A DNA stretch of 64,000 nucleotides from Fusarium oxysporum f. sp. lycopersici 4287 (GCF_000149955.1 NC_030989.1:265079-329078), one strand, 5' to 3'. Numbered from the stretch's first letter, positions 32,865-44,775 are shown. A program made the numbers and translations. Notes: a model not told the origin generated them from the letters alone.

Positions 32865-34380
32865 CTAAAACAAACTCAACTCAACGCCTCTCAATTTCGT
32901 CTCTTTATCAAGATCAACATCATTATCGCCCCTTTCCAACGCCTTATCTAGTATTTCCTCTAGAATTAGTGCATTAGGTGTGTCGCGGTATGCGTCACAG
33001 ATACTGCCGCATCGGCGTAGTGTTTGTACCCAGGTTGGTCGTGTTTGCAGAATAGTTACTTCGAGACGGGCTGCGGTGTAGGGATACAGCATGCTGTTCG
33101 TAGCGAGGATGTGGGCGTATTCTTCACGCTGTCGAGTTTCGTATAGTGCGTCGAGGGTTGCTACTAGACGACATACGAGGATCTCGTTGGATGGTGAGTC
33201 AGAATGTGTGCGCTTATGTCGTCGACTCAATAGTATGCCTGATAGCCGAAAGGCTTCCCAGAGATGAACATGCGGAATAGACCCCTCATGGCCCTCCCAA
33301 TCCGCAAGGGCCTCCTCCACATCTTCATGTGCCATTCGACCGAAGATATCGAGTAGACTTCGCGGTAAGCCCGAGACACTTTCGACACCGCCAACTAGCC
33401 CCGTTGAAGACGCTTTCTGAGCCGAGCGGAGAAAACCCCAGATTCCAAGCGTCGGTGTGTCGCGCCCGCGAACAAAAGTGGGAATATCCATTATCGCCAT
33501 GGCCTCAAGCGAAAAGCGATATTCCAGATCCCCAATTCGATGAGCGTTTTTGGACTGCGGGAACAGGTGGTATACCCACATCATGTGATTCAAATGCGCC
33601 GTCCAGGGGATCCCTTGGAACAACTACCGAATCAGTACTCGAGATCTGAAAGGATGGGGGGACTTACGTGGAGTGTGCAGAGGAAGACACCAGCGTTGAT
33701 CAGACCCCCATCCAACGTCCCATCAAACCGACCTAGCTGCTCGCGAAAAAGACGGAGACTTTGATTACAGAGATCATGAAATAAAGGTGGTGGGTTTCGA
33801 GGATTGGTGTTGTATACGTGGGTGGCGATTAGCCCGAGATACAGTGGTTCGTTTTGGAGGGCGAGGCGTTGGAGTTCAAGAGGGAATGGGTCTTCTGTAG
33901 AGGTAGAGTAGAACAGAAAGACGGTTTTTTGTATAACTTGATTGTCAGTGGGGCGGTATAGGCGTTGGTGGGCGGCTTACATTCTTTGAAGAGTTGTTTT
34001 TCTTGGTCACTTCTTCTTTGGAGCCACTGCGGTTCTTCAGTCTCGATTACTGGATACTCCATGCCCATCAAAACCTCCGATCCCAGGCCACTCGCCTCCA
34101 CTTGTCCAAGTGGCAAAGCCTGGAACTGCCCAAAAGACCCTTCCGCACCATCAATCTCCAGCCCCCTCTCCCTTTTCCTCTCATTACCAGCGCCCAGAAC
34201 AGGAAGTGAAGCACCAGTAAGCTTTCCCCTCGACGCAACCCCTACATCCCACTGTAACTTAAGAGCATAACCTTCGCAGGTGAGGTTATTTTTTTGACAT
34301 TCGAGACATGTTGGTTTTGTCTCGTCACATTTTCGATGGCGTCTTTTGCATGTTGAACAGCCAGTTCTTGAGCGTGACAT
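32865..34380 (-). CDS. Zn2Cys6 transcription factor
   Basis: Nuclear regulator with the zinc cluster right at the N-terminus: GCSTCKRRHRKCDETKPTC then CLECQKNNLTCEGY. Three exons (34380-33981, 33936-33668, 33623-32865) give 475 residues. After a linker, the block LFYSTSTEDPFPLELQRLAL and the following region match the short fungal-specific regulator class (DUF3468-type). The acceptor of intron 1 reads ATCAAG, which is needed to keep QKTVFLFYS in frame. It is on the same strand as, and between, the MFS transporter and the amidohydrolase, so it may be their local regulator. Confidence 0.82.
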
Positions 34381-34640
34381 TGTTATGGGTGAGTTGGAGA
34401 TAAGATATGGGCAGTATGATGTTAGGGTGATAACGGGATGGGGCGGTCTGGGGTAGCAGAAATTAGCTTGTTGGTCGGGCCGAGAATACATCGTCATGTC
34501 TACTCGATTACTATTCTAGAGTCAAGATATGACAGCCATTTTAACAACATGATCTGATCTCTCTCTTTTTGTATGTAGAATAGCTAAACAATAATATACA
34601 CCAGTTCTACGCAACTACAGTGTTAACGCATAATCGAGAA

Positions 34641-36239
34641 CTACTTCTTATAAACCCTCTCACCCCCAAACCACGTCTCATCAACCTTCATCTCCAATAA
34701 CCCATCGACTTTCACAACCCCTGGTAACACCATAAAATCCGCCCTCAACCCCTTCTCCAACCTCCCCGTCCAGCCCTCCGCAAATCTCGAATACGCAGCC
34801 CCATACGTCGCCCCCCTCACAGCCTGCTCCAGCGTCAACGCACTATCCCCGTTAGTAACCGTCCCCCTCTCAGGCTCCAGCGCCGACTTTCTCGTCGTAG
34901 CATTATACAAGTTCGGGAACGGTAAATGTCGCGCCGTAGGGGCATCTGTACCAATAGCGACATTCGCGTGTCCGTCGAGACATTCTTTGTAGGGGAAGCA
35001 GTGTTTCCACGCTGAGGGTTTCACCAGCTTTTCGTAGCCTTCGAGAATGGCGGGATCGCTATGGACTGGTTGTACGGAGGCTGTGATTCCTAGGCTGCCG
35101 AGACGTCGGGCGTCTTCGGGGGTGGCCATCTCGAGATGTTCGATGCGGTGACGCGCGGTGGGATTGTTGGTGCTTGCGATGGCGGAGATGGCTTGGGAGA
35201 CTGCTACGTCGCCTATAGCATGGATGGCGCATTGCATTCCAGCTTTCGTGATTTGTGAAAGAACGCGGTTCATTGCTTCGCCGGGCCATAGAGGTTGAAT
35301 CAGATCAGTTGATTCGCCGTAGGGATAAGACAATGCAGCTGTGCAGCCATCAACGACACCATCGCACATAAGCTTAACGCCCACGATACAGAACTCTGGC
35401 GATTTTGAAGGATGGAATCTACTGTGCATGTCGATAGCTTCTTGGATCTTCTCATCGAGTACCTTCTCATCCGCTTCGTATGGAACGAACCAATGAGCTG
35501 CGATGTGAAGATTAATCCCCTTCCTCTCTCGCAACGTCTGTAACGCCTCCCAAGCTACTGCATCCATCGCCATGTCGATAACGCCAGTGTAGCCTTCAGC
35601 AGAGTAAGCTTGAACGGCTCGTTCCAGGGCTTCAAGTTTATCGTCCATGGACAGTGATTGAATCAAAAAGGGCCAGATAAATGCTGTGACGGCCCATTCT
35701 GCCAAAAGTCCAGTCGGGTTGCCATCCTCATCGCATGTAAGATGCTCCGGGCACTTTGCCTTGATCTCATCAATTGGAAGTTCTTTCAAAGCAGCAGTGT
35801 TGCACCACGCGGAGTGAAGGTCATTCGAATCGATAAAAATAGGTCGTGGGTCAATATCATCAATCATACTCGCGAGAGCAACTCCATCCGTCGCAGATTG
35901 AAGCCATCCCCTGCACAAAATCTTGGGTAGGTCAGGATTGGCAGCAGCAAAGTCTGTTATCCGCTGCCGAATCTTTTGTAGGGACTTACAACCCCCAAGA
36001 TCGAGTTTTTGCTGTGATAGACCGAAGAATAAAAGATGAACATGACTATCGATAAAACCAGGAAGAACAACGCGATTGTCAAGATCCAGAATTTCTGCGC
36101 CTTGAGATTTTGCGTCTTGGACTGCTCTGTCGTTTTCGGACCCGATGTAGGCGATTTGAGATCCTTCGACGATCATGCACTCTCGATGCGAGTCATCATC
36201 GCCGACGAAACGGCCATTGGTGAGAATCGTTGAAGACAT
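34641..36239 (-). CDS. Amidohydrolase, YtcJ/exoenzyme-regulatory-protein type
   Basis: Metal-dependent hydrolase of the amidohydrolase superfamily, probably cytosolic, substrate unknown. The single exon of 532 residues starts with MSSTILTNGRFVGDDD, typical of YtcJ-like enzymes. Metal ligands are visible in order: VLPGFIDSHVHLLFFG (HxH), AIHAIGDVAVSQA (His), ARHRIEHLEMA (His) and NVAIGTDAPTARHLPF (Asp). The C-terminal RADFMVLPGVV is the closing strand of the composite beta domain. The frame is open for 37 more codons upstream (to 36350) with a hydrophobic stretch. I prefer 36239 because homologues begin at the equivalent point, but a longer form is possible. Confidence 0.86.
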   Translation of the reverse strand: MSSTILTNGRFVGDDDSHRECMIVEGSQIAYIGSENDRAVQDAKSQGAEILDLDNRVVLPGFIDSHVHLLFFGLSQQKLDLGGCKSLQKIRQRITDFAAANPDLPKILCRGWLQSATDGVALASMIDDIDPRPIFIDSNDLHSAWCNTAALKELPIDEIKAKCPEHLTCDEDGNPTGLLAEWAVTAFIWPFLIQSLSMDDKLEALERAVQAYSAEGYTGVIDMAMDAVAWEALQTLRERKGINLHIAAHWFVPYEADEKVLDEKIQEAIDMHSRFHPSKSPEFCIVGVKLMCDGVVDGCTAALSYPYGESTDLIQPLWPGEAMNRVLSQITKAGMQCAIHAIGDVAVSQAISAIASTNNPTARHRIEHLEMATPEDARRLGSLGITASVQPVHSDPAILEGYEKLVKPSAWKHCFPYKECLDGHANVAIGTDAPTARHLPFPNLYNATTRKSALEPERGTVTNGDSALTLEQAVRGATYGAAYSRFAEGWTGRLEKGLRADFMVLPGVVKVDGLLEMKVDETWFGGERVYKK

Positions 36240-36397
36240 GCTTACGCCCGCGTATGACAAGAAAGGTAATATGAGAAGGGACGGACGGAATATAAAAAGT
36301 AAAGGTAACGGAATGGAATTACAGGGTCTTATCAATATGAGGGGGGTCAAGACTACGATGAAAGTGGCAGCAATTCTGAGATGGAGGGTTCAGCGCA

Positions 36398-36485
36398 TCG
36401 ACCTTCTGAATGGGTTGACCTGCTGAAAGCGCTAAGCCTGTGAAGGGGTTGAGCTTCTGGGCGTGTCGACCTGCTGGAAGGGGTT
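36398..36485. repeat. Imperfect tandem repeat, about 18-nt unit
   Basis: Four to five diverged copies of a unit like TTGACCTGCTGAAAGGGG follow one another (for example starting near 36398, 36415, 36450 and 36467). They lie between the amidohydrolase start and the kinase pseudogene. There is no stop-free meaning across them; this is probably a minisatellite. Confidence 0.45.
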
Positions 36486-37096
36486 TAGAGTGGTGGGAGC
36501 TAGGGGATCCCGCAGTCGAGTTCGCCTAACCTGGGGATCTAGAGGCTGATGTGTTGGGGGATGAGAATTTAGATCAAACTCAATCTAGAGGGAAACGCCG
36601 TATGGGGTCCGCGGGATACGCTACGGGGGAACTGACTGGCTTTGGTGAGATCGTTAATACCGCTTGATTGAATATTGTCAAAGTCGCAGTTGACCGAAGG
36701 TTACATCGCCGCTTCGGCTCCGACGCTCGGATTTCTGCACCTCCACTCCTCTCAGATTTTATGTGGATGCGGAACAAGGCACCAGATGCAGCCATGAATT
36801 GGGTTCCGACTACAGACTCTCTACCCGGTGGCTCAACACAGTCAGCGCCATTGATAGAGGAGTCAATTTTCGAAAGCGAAGATGCTGAAGACTGGGGCGA
36901 TTTTGTCGACTCCGATGAAGAGCCCGATGTGGAATTCGCCTGCGAAGGTATCAACCTCTACCCTAAAGGATTTTGCTACCCAATTTTTATCAGTAACATT
37001 ATCGTCGAGCGGTATCGCATTATCCATAAACTTGGTCATGGCGCTTTCTCGACTGTTTGGGTAGCGCAAGATATGACTGAAAATAGAGATGTGGCG

Positions 37097-37104
37097 CTCA
37101 AGAT
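37097..37104. repeat. Left 8-bp target-site duplication of the hAT element
   Basis: CTCAAGAT directly precedes the element and is repeated exactly at 40197-40204. Eight base pairs is the hAT target length. Removing the element and one copy restores the kinase codons for ALKILMLG. Confidence 0.93.
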
Positions 37105-40100
37105 CAGCGCAGCCCCCAGATCAAATCCAATCAAACAAATTGCCAAACAAATCAATCAAATATGCCAAAATTTTATTTCAATCAAACAAATACAAAATCC
37201 TCGATTTGAAATAACATTTGATATATTTGATACACAATATGCCATCCAGCGTCCATGCTGCCAGACCGTTGACCGCGCTTTCACAGCTTACCCGGAACCT
37301 GGCTGGTGAGCGACCCCAGCCAATCAAAGTCATCCATCAAGCCTTCCATTAGTGAGCTACCCCAGTACCACGGTCAGGCTGGTGGGGGAGAAAGTAGCTC
37401 CTTAACTTTTACGTCCCGTCCTCGCGACATCAAGTCGCGTCGGTGCTAGTTTGTTTACCTTTCAACGCGTACCATTCCTCCCACGAGTCGACGCCTAACC
37501 CGATGGAATCCGACGACATCATGCTTCCTTCGCCTCCACCCTCTGCCTTTTCTTTTCTTCGACCACCGAGGAATTTGGCGAGTCAATTCGAGCTGACGAC
37601 GCAGTCGGCATTGCCAGACCACCCTACTGTTGCAGATCTTCCGCGAGCAGTGTGGAGGAACAAACGATATGTTTTGGAAGAGTCCTTGTCCCGGAAGGGC
37701 TCGAAGGGCCGGAAGAGCTGGATCAAGCGCCATGGATTTTTTCTTGTTGAGATCGACACTAACGACAGTCCTTTGAGTCCTTACTGGGCCTGTCGTTTGT
37801 GTGACGCGAAGGGTCAGCCTGAGTTCTTCGCCGCTGCTGCTACGAGTTCGGCAGCGGACCATCTCCGCAAGTATGTGAATGTGAATGTGACGTCGCGAGC
37901 TTGAGCACTATTGACCAACGCCAGGTCTCACAGGATTTTCGAGAGCAGTCAAGCAGCTGATCCAGATCTGTCAACCGATGAATCTGAACGGCCTAAGCGA
38001 CGACGCTTGCAGTACAGCGCCGTGCCGCGTGCTAGAGTCAAGATGATCCGAGAACTGAGCCTGGGACTTCTGATCAACACCAATGTTCCTTTTTCCTTCT
38101 TCAGCGATACATTCTTTCAGCAGCTCGCTTGGCAGCTTGACCCTCACCTAGCTGACCAGATACCATGGAGCCGGCAATCGATGGGCCGTTTGCTGGATGA
38201 CACGTACAAGTCTAAGAAAGATGAGATCAAGCAGGAGCTCTCAGATGCCCTTACTAAAATCCATCTGGGGTTCGACCTGTGGACATCGCCTAATCGGCAT
38301 GCTGTTATGGCAGTCACAGCTCATTTTCTTGACCGCCAGGGCAAGCACCAGTCGCGCCTATTGGCACTCCGTCGCCAGCTAGGGTGTCATAGCGGAGAAA
38401 GTCTTGCGGTGACGCTCGGGCAAGTTGTGCGAGAATGGAAGATAGAGGACCGAGTCGGAACCGTGATCTCGGACAACGCATCTTCAAACGACAGCTGTCT
38501 CGTGAACTTTTACGGAGATCTCGACGCAGAGATGAGTCTGGCGGACGTTCGGGCCAGACGTATGCGCTGCTATGGGCATATCCTGAACCTGGTTGCTCGC
38601 GCCTTTCTCTACGGCGAAGATTTCGAGTCTTTCGAGGCCGAATCGCAGGTATTTGATCTTCTCGGCCGGCGCGAGGATGACCTACGACACTGGAGAAAGA
38701 AAGGGCCGGTGGGAAAGCTCCACAATGTTGTCAAATTCATCAGATCTTCCCCTCAGAGGTGTGAGCTCTTCAAAAGGATCTCACGCGAGAACGACGAAGC
38801 ACAAGAATACCTCTTGGCGAGTGAGTCGACGGCAGAGCTAGAGGTCGTAATGAATAACGATACGAGATGGAACTCCACTTATCTCATGATCTCTCGAGCG
38901 CTCGTCAAGCAGGGAGACATCAGGGCGTTCTTGGTCCACCCAGAAGTGGAGAAATGGCTACCGGAGGCCGACATGCTGAAGGGAGATGACTGGAGACTGT
39001 TGGCAGAAATCAAACTTATTCTTGAGCCATTCTATCTACAGACTATGAGAACGCAGGGCTGGGGCAGCGAAGGAGGTAACGGACGGCTCTGGGAAGTGAT
39101 GACGGGTATGGAGTACTTGCTGGAACACCTAGAGGATCGGAAGCTGTTCCATCATGCCGTTCCAGACGAGGCAGGGGGGCAGGACACCAACTCGCAGGCC
39201 GAGCTGGCTCGAGGGCGACCAGACCGTAACCGGCAGCTTCCTGCTCGATTTAGGGATTGCGAGACGGATATCCATCCGCGAAAGTCCAGGCAAGGCCCCT
39301 TGTCAGATCGTGGCTCGAGACAATGCGATGATGGATCAGGCAAGCCATCAGGATCATTAGGAATCGATGACATGGGAAAGGATCACCGACACTATTTAAG
39401 ACTGTCCATCATGACTGCCTGGCAGAAACTAAACGAGTACTACACCAAGCTTGGAGACTCACCGTTGTTCGCTGCATCCATCATCCTCCACCCATCACTC
39501 GGCATGAACTATCTGGAGGTGAACTGGGCGTCGGAAGAGCAGCTTGTGTGGGTGAGGGATGCCAAAATTGGACTGTCTGACTACTTGGACCGTTGGTACC
39601 ACTGCAACCGGCCGGTGGATGAGCAGCAGAAGATGATCATGGACACATCGACATCCTTAAGCGTACCAAGGACGACAACTGAAGTTAGCGTGTTCAAGCA
39701 ATGGATTAAAAGCAGGACAGCGAAGACCACGGTGATGGGAAGCGAGCTTGAGCGGTATCTGCGGCTAGAGCCGCAAGAGACTGAGGATCCAATCGAGTGG
39801 TGGATGGCTCACCAGGGACAATTCCCGATGATCAGCCAATTGGCTCTCGATATACTCGCGATACCGGCGATGGCGACTGATTGCGAGAGGTCGTTCAGCC
39901 TAGCCAAGCTAACGCTGACGACGCAGAGGCTTTCGATGACGACGGAAACGCTGGAGAAGTTACAATGCCTTAAGAACTGGGTCAGACATGGTGCGGTGAA
40001 GCTAGGGGCGACAATAGGTGGGGGGGAGGAGGTCCAATGGGAGATTGGAGATGTTAGCATGGAAGCATAGAGAGTCAGATTTGAAATATTTGAAATATTT

Positions 40101-40196
40101 GAATAAATATTTCAAACAACAAATCCAGTCTTGAGAGTTATCAAATATCTCAAATATGACCCCGGATTTGATTTGTTTGATTTGAGGGCAGCGCTG
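37105..40196 (+). mobile_element. Complete hAT DNA transposon, 3092 bp
   Basis: Bounded by perfect 8-bp direct repeats and imperfect terminal inverted repeats. The left end begins CAGCGCAGCCCCCAGATC; the right end read inward begins CAGCGCTGCCCTCAAATC. Subterminal regions on both sides carry many short CAAACAAAT, CAAATAT and TTTGAAATAT motifs, as hAT elements often do for transposase binding. One transposase gene fills the interior on the plus strand. Intact ends, exact target duplication and an open transposase frame indicate a recent insertion that has escaped heavy RIP. Confidence 0.93.
37503..40070 (+). CDS. hAT transposase with BED zinc finger
   Basis: Catalyses cut-and-paste transposition of the surrounding element. 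Two exons (37503-37870, 37925-40070) join over a 54-nt intron to 837 residues. The intron splits the BED finger, WACRLCDA...HLRKSH, and splicing restores its C-x2-C...H-x4-H pattern. The RNase-H-like core includes LGFDLWTSPNRHAVMAVTAHF and VISDNASSNDSCL. DTRWNSTYLMISRAL lies later, and the C-terminal dimerisation signature is WWMAHQGQFPMISQLALDIL then ATDCERSFSLA. The frame is open throughout. A stretch near 39160-39360 is compositionally different but typical of the variable linker. The product is probably functional. Confidence 0.9.
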
Positions 40197-40204
40197 CTCA
40201 AGAT
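40197..40204. repeat. Right 8-bp target-site duplication of the hAT element
   Basis: CTCAAGAT follows the right terminal inverted repeat and matches 37097-37104 exactly. Confidence 0.93.
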
Positions 40205-41682
40205 CTTGATGCTAGGGAGTCCCGATGATCGTGACTGTCAAATGCAGAGCGAGATCATTAGCACAGCAAAGGATTTGACGTATTTGTTACTATGTCATCG
40301 AACGTTTCTGATGCCTAGCCCGCATGGTCAACACCGTGTTTTCGTCTTTCCCCCCCAAGGACCAAACTTGAGAAATTACCCACCTAGAAAAGCGCCTATC
40401 GCTACCAGGATGCTATTTGCAGTACAGTTACTCAAGGCCTTAAAAGCACTTCACGAAGCTGAGATTGTCCATGCAGGTACGGTCACCCAACAGAAATGAT
40501 ATCAAAGCTAATTCATATGCAGACTTAAATACTGCCAACATAATGTACACCCTACGACCTCTCAATAACATTATATCTGAAAAGTACAAGCAAATCGGGA
40601 GACCGAGAAAAGTGAAACTATGGACTGAGCAGTGGAAAGATGGCGAACTGGTTATGCCAATGAAGCCAAAAGAGGAACTCATAGGAGATTCCATCGTTCT
40701 CGGTGACTTTGGTCTAGCTCACAAAGCTGGTACATCGACTCAGAAGATGCAATCACCTGCTACATACTGCGCTCCTGAGCGGGTACATAACATCAACCCG
40801 TCTTATGGCTCTGATATTTGAAGTTACATGTGCATCTTCTTCGAACTATATACAGGAACGTATCTATTCCAAGGTTGGAGTCATGCATCAGTGGTTTCAT
40901 CCATTGTTCATGCCCTTGGTCCCCTTCCAAAGTCTTGGAAGGGAACATACCACGTCGGTGGCTCGGGTGAGGATAAATGGTATGACCAGAATTGGCAAAT
41001 GGATCCAGAGTCTGATCTGAAGGAGAGGATCACTCAGCTTCGTCCTGATGTTGGCGCGAGGGAGTTGGAGCTGGTATTGTTGATACTACGAAGGGGACTT
41101 GTCTACCAACACGAGAACCGAATCACAGCAGCGGAGCTTCTGGACCACGACTCATTCAAGGGACTCATGTGCATGTATGCACAGTAACATAGATCGGAGT
41201 TTCAGAGCATCAATACAATACCATATTTAGCTATCATTCTCTTGTACTATCAGGCTATCTCATTCTGACAGCCTCTCAGAGTGCACCTTCAACTCCCTCT
41301 AAATGTTCCTATTTTAATCAGCCTGTACTGTAACGGATACATCATACTGTAGTGGGCTATTGGTCAGCGCCGTGCCGCCCCTAATATCCCTATCCCATAG
41401 AGATTGAACTAACACTGGCCCCATGGGAAGGTTGAGGAGATAAGCAAAAACCCATGGAGGATGAGGAATGGCCCACTATTTGAACGGAAAACCGGCACCA
41501 TCGGTGAATTCTTTTACCATGTATATTGTGTTGGTTGCTCCTCGGGTAATCTGAAAGCCGACTTGGGCTAAATCAAGCTCAAGGTATAGGTCCTCATCAC
41601 CCGATAAATAAACCGGCCACAAATAGCATCTGAATCAAATCTTAGTCGATGGCATTCATCGGACACGATTACGCAGCGCGAT

Positions 41683-42827
41683 ATGCAGACACCCAAACCC
41701 TTCATTCTCTTCTTCAGCCCGGTTAGGCACGCCAAAGCAGCATATGAAGAGCTGCAGGAGGTCGCCAGAGTTGAGGTGGTCACCAGCACGAATAGGCAAG
41801 AATTCTTCAAGGATGTTCAGGATAAGTACAAGGACATTCATGTGATTTACAGGACATCAGCAAGTGGTGCTGTCAGTATTCCAAGTCTAATTTATCTTTA
41901 TTTGCACATGTATGTGTTTTAACATGCTATAGGTTGCTGGGAACTTCGACGTCGAGTTCATTGAGCATCTCCCACCGAGCTGCAAGTTTATTTGTCACAA
42001 CGGAGCAGGTAAGTGCTTCTATTTCTGTATTCGTCGACATGAAATTTATAGCCGCGTCGTCAGGATATGATCAAATTGATATCAAGCCTTGCGCCGATCG
42101 AGGAATCACCGTCACCTACGCGCCTGACCCCGTCACCAATGCCACAGCCGACCTGGCTCTCTGGCTATTGCTGGGATCATTGCGGCAACTCAACCCATCC
42201 CTTGGCTCATTACGCAGGGGAAACTTCAAGACGGGAGTTGATTTCGGCCGTGATCCAGAAGGCAAAGTGCTAGGTATCCTGGGAATGGGCCGAATTGGCC
42301 GTGCCCTCAAAGCGCGATGTGAGCCCTTCGGTATCATCACACAATATCACAACCGCTCAGAACTGCCCCCTGACCAAGCAGCGGGTGCGACATATGTATC
42401 TTTCGAAAAGCTGATTTCTGAGAGTGATATGATCAGCATTAACATTCCGCTGAACGCTCAGACAAGGCATCTCATTGGCGCCGAACAAATCACCAGGATG
42501 AAGGATGGAGTCATCATTATCAACACAGCTCGAGGTGCCGTCATTGACGAAAATGCACTGGCTGAGGCACTAGATTCGGGTAAAATTGCTGCTGTTGGCC
42601 TGGATGTTTATGAGCATGAACCTATGATCAACGAACGCCTCTTGAAGAACGAGAGGGCTCTTCTTGTGCCACATTTGGGAACGCACACGGTAGAGACTCT
42701 GACAAAAATGGAGACATGTGCTATGAAGAATGCGCGACGGGCTGTTTTGGGGGAGCCTCTTCTTACACCTGTTCCAGAGCACGCTGGGCTGCAACGATCT
42801 CCTAGCAACTGTAGCAGAGATGTCTAG
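41683..42827 (+). CDS. D-isomer 2-hydroxyacid dehydrogenase (glyoxylate/hydroxypyruvate reductase type)
   Basis: NAD(P)-dependent reductase of 2-oxoacids such as glyoxylate. Three exons (41683-41871, 41933-42008, 42064-42827) give 342 residues. The Rossmann motif is VLGILGMGRIGRALKARCEP. The catalytic Arg is in IINTARGAVIDENAL, the Glu follows near VGLDVYEHEPMIN, and the His lies in LVPHLGTHTVETL. No targeting peptide or C-terminal peroxisomal signal was seen. Its downstream neighbour at 43581 is a malate dehydrogenase; both handle small 2-hydroxy/2-oxo acids, which may be coincidence. Confidence 0.88.
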
Positions 42828-43580
42828 GGCCATAAAATGAAAGTATTTGTAAAATAATAACCCCGTTTTATGGTGATCTGAAGGAAAGAATTATAGATGT
42901 TTATTTAACTTTGTTTTCTTTGTGTACGTTTATCGAGGTGAACTTATGTACTGTGCAACGCAACAGTGTGGCCAGCCCGAACGGCTGGTAAATTCGGCAG
43001 CAAATCGGAGGAAAAATAAAAGCACGTCTGTAAGGTTTTGTTATCGATCAGGTAAAACAATAGACGAGTGGCCTTTCAAGTTTGCTAGAGGTTCATAAGT
43101 ATAATAGGCCACTGGACGTAGAAATCTGACGTGAGATTAGCAACTCGTACTCAAAGCCAACCAACTGTTTTCTGATATAATTCGTTTTGATATGACTGTG
43201 TTTATTTGTATGCATATTCCAGGACGTGCTAGGCTGAGCTATCATCGCCATTTGACCCGACCAAGACTACCCCCGCTTTAGAGCTGTTTTATCCACCGTC
43301 ACGTCTTACGAAGACAAAGCTGGCCAATCTGAGCGTGATCATCAGATCCACCAACGTCTGACGATAGACCAACCGAACAAAAGGCTCAAGGCAATCGGTA
43401 CAAAGCTTTGCCGTCGCTATATTTCACCCGAACTACCATTGTTGCTTGACTCGCATCATCGCAAAGTACTGGCTATAAAGCCATGCTATTATCTCCAGGA
43501 TTTGGCGGGGCCATGCACATGTGTTGCATGATCACATACTTGTTTAAAACAACCAGCTCATTCATTAACAACCATCCGCC

Positions 43581-44775
43581 ATGACAAAGATTGCTCTTCT
43601 TGGTGCTGCTGGTCAGATTGGGACCCCTCTTGGTCTCCTTTGCAAAGCTGTGAGCAGTCTGCGCATTCACACGTGCTCCAAACGCTGACTGGGCGAATAG
43701 AGCAATCTCTTTACGGAAATCGCCCTCTACGATCTCGTCCATACACCTGGCATTGCCACCGATCTCAACCACATTGACACCAAAGCGACTGTTTCTGGAT
43801 TTTTGCCTGCTGATGATGGTTTGGCCAAGGCACTCAGCGGAGCCGACATTGTCGTCGTCACTGCTGGGATTGCCAGGAAACCAGGAATGACTCGAGATGG
43901 TAAGTCCATTCTCGCAAATTTTCTCGCCAGGGCATGTCATTAATTATCACCTTAGACCTGTTCAATGTGAGAACTTTGCTCCCTGTTGATTAGCCAGCAG
44001 CATGTTCACAGATCCTTAGACCAACGCTTCAATCATTAGAGACATCTTCACCCAAGTTGCAAAGACCTGCCCGAAGGCCATTTCGTGTATCATTACCAAT
44101 CCAGTGAACTCAACAGTTCCAGTTGCAGCCGAGACTTTGCGTACAGCCGGTGTCTTTGAACCCGCGCGCCTTTTCGGCGTAACTACTTTGGATATCGTGC
44201 GAGCGTCAACATTTGCTGCACACGCTCTTGGCGGCGACGCCGATCCTACCAGCATCAAAGTCCCCGTTATCGGTGGCCACAGCGGTGCTACCATTCTTCC
44301 TCTCTACAGCCAGGCTCAACCCCCTATTGACCTCGGTGCCGAACTACCAAACGTTATAAACCGTATGCCTTTCCTGCTCAGAGAGCAGATATCGGCTGTT
44401 AGTTAACTAGTCACAACAGGTGTACAATTTGGTGGTGATGAAATCGTGAAGAGCAAGCAAGGAGTTGGCAGTGCTACGACTTGTATGGCTTATGCGGGTT
44501 TCAGATTTGTCAAGGCCCTGCTTACCGCGAGTTCCGGAACCCCAGCCATCGAAGAGGCTTATGTCTATCTGCCAGGGATCAGTGGAGGAAAGGAGATCTC
44601 GACCCAGCTTCAGGTCGACTACTTTTCCGCCAAAGTCAAGCTGGGTGAGCAAGGAGCACGTGAGGTCCTTCCTATTGGCAATTTGTCAGATGATGAAAGG
44701 ATCCTCCTTGAAAAGGCTGTTGAAGAGCTGAGGGTGAACATCCAAACGGGTTTATCATTCGTAGCTGGAAAATAA
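43581..44775 (+). CDS. Malate dehydrogenase, NAD-dependent
   Basis: Interconverts malate and oxaloacetate. Five exons (43581-43649, 43701-43899, 43956-43966, 44020-44362, 44420-44775) give 325 residues. Exon 3 is only 11 nt but is required for the conserved GMTRDDLFNTNASI segment. Motifs: nucleotide-binding [18 protein letters not shown], substrate loop [12 protein letters not shown], and [30 protein letters not shown] holds the catalytic His. It begins directly with the Rossmann fold, so no mitochondrial presequence; with no SKL-type end either, a cytosolic enzyme is likely. Possibly a paralogue of the housekeeping enzymes. Confidence 0.9.

Larger units (their letters stand above)
36668..41187 (+). 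pseudogene. SRPK-like serine/threonine protein kinase, split by a hAT element
   Basis: The 5' part (36668-37104) encodes an acidic leader and kinase subdomain I, VERYRIIHKLGHGAFSTVW, then RDVALKI. The frame resumes at 40205 with LMLGSPDDRDCQM after the transposon and one duplicated 8-bp target. An intron (40477-40522) then rebuilds the catalytic loop HADLNTANIMY, which lacks the RD Arg as in SRPKs. LGDFGLAHK (DFG) and APERV follow. At 40819-40821 a TGA replaces the conserved Trp of the SDxWSxM motif; the frame then continues intact to 41187 (CIFFELYTG...LLDHDSF). Family members phosphorylate SR-type splicing factors, although this fungal branch is highly expanded. The insertion and the nonsense codon make a full-length product very unlikely. 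An ATG at 36761 is an alternative start. Confidence 0.88.

Noticed and set aside
39154..39360. Possible frameshift in the hAT transposase linker
   Set aside because: The main frame stays open and the conserved blocks before and after are in the same frame; this linker is variable in the family.
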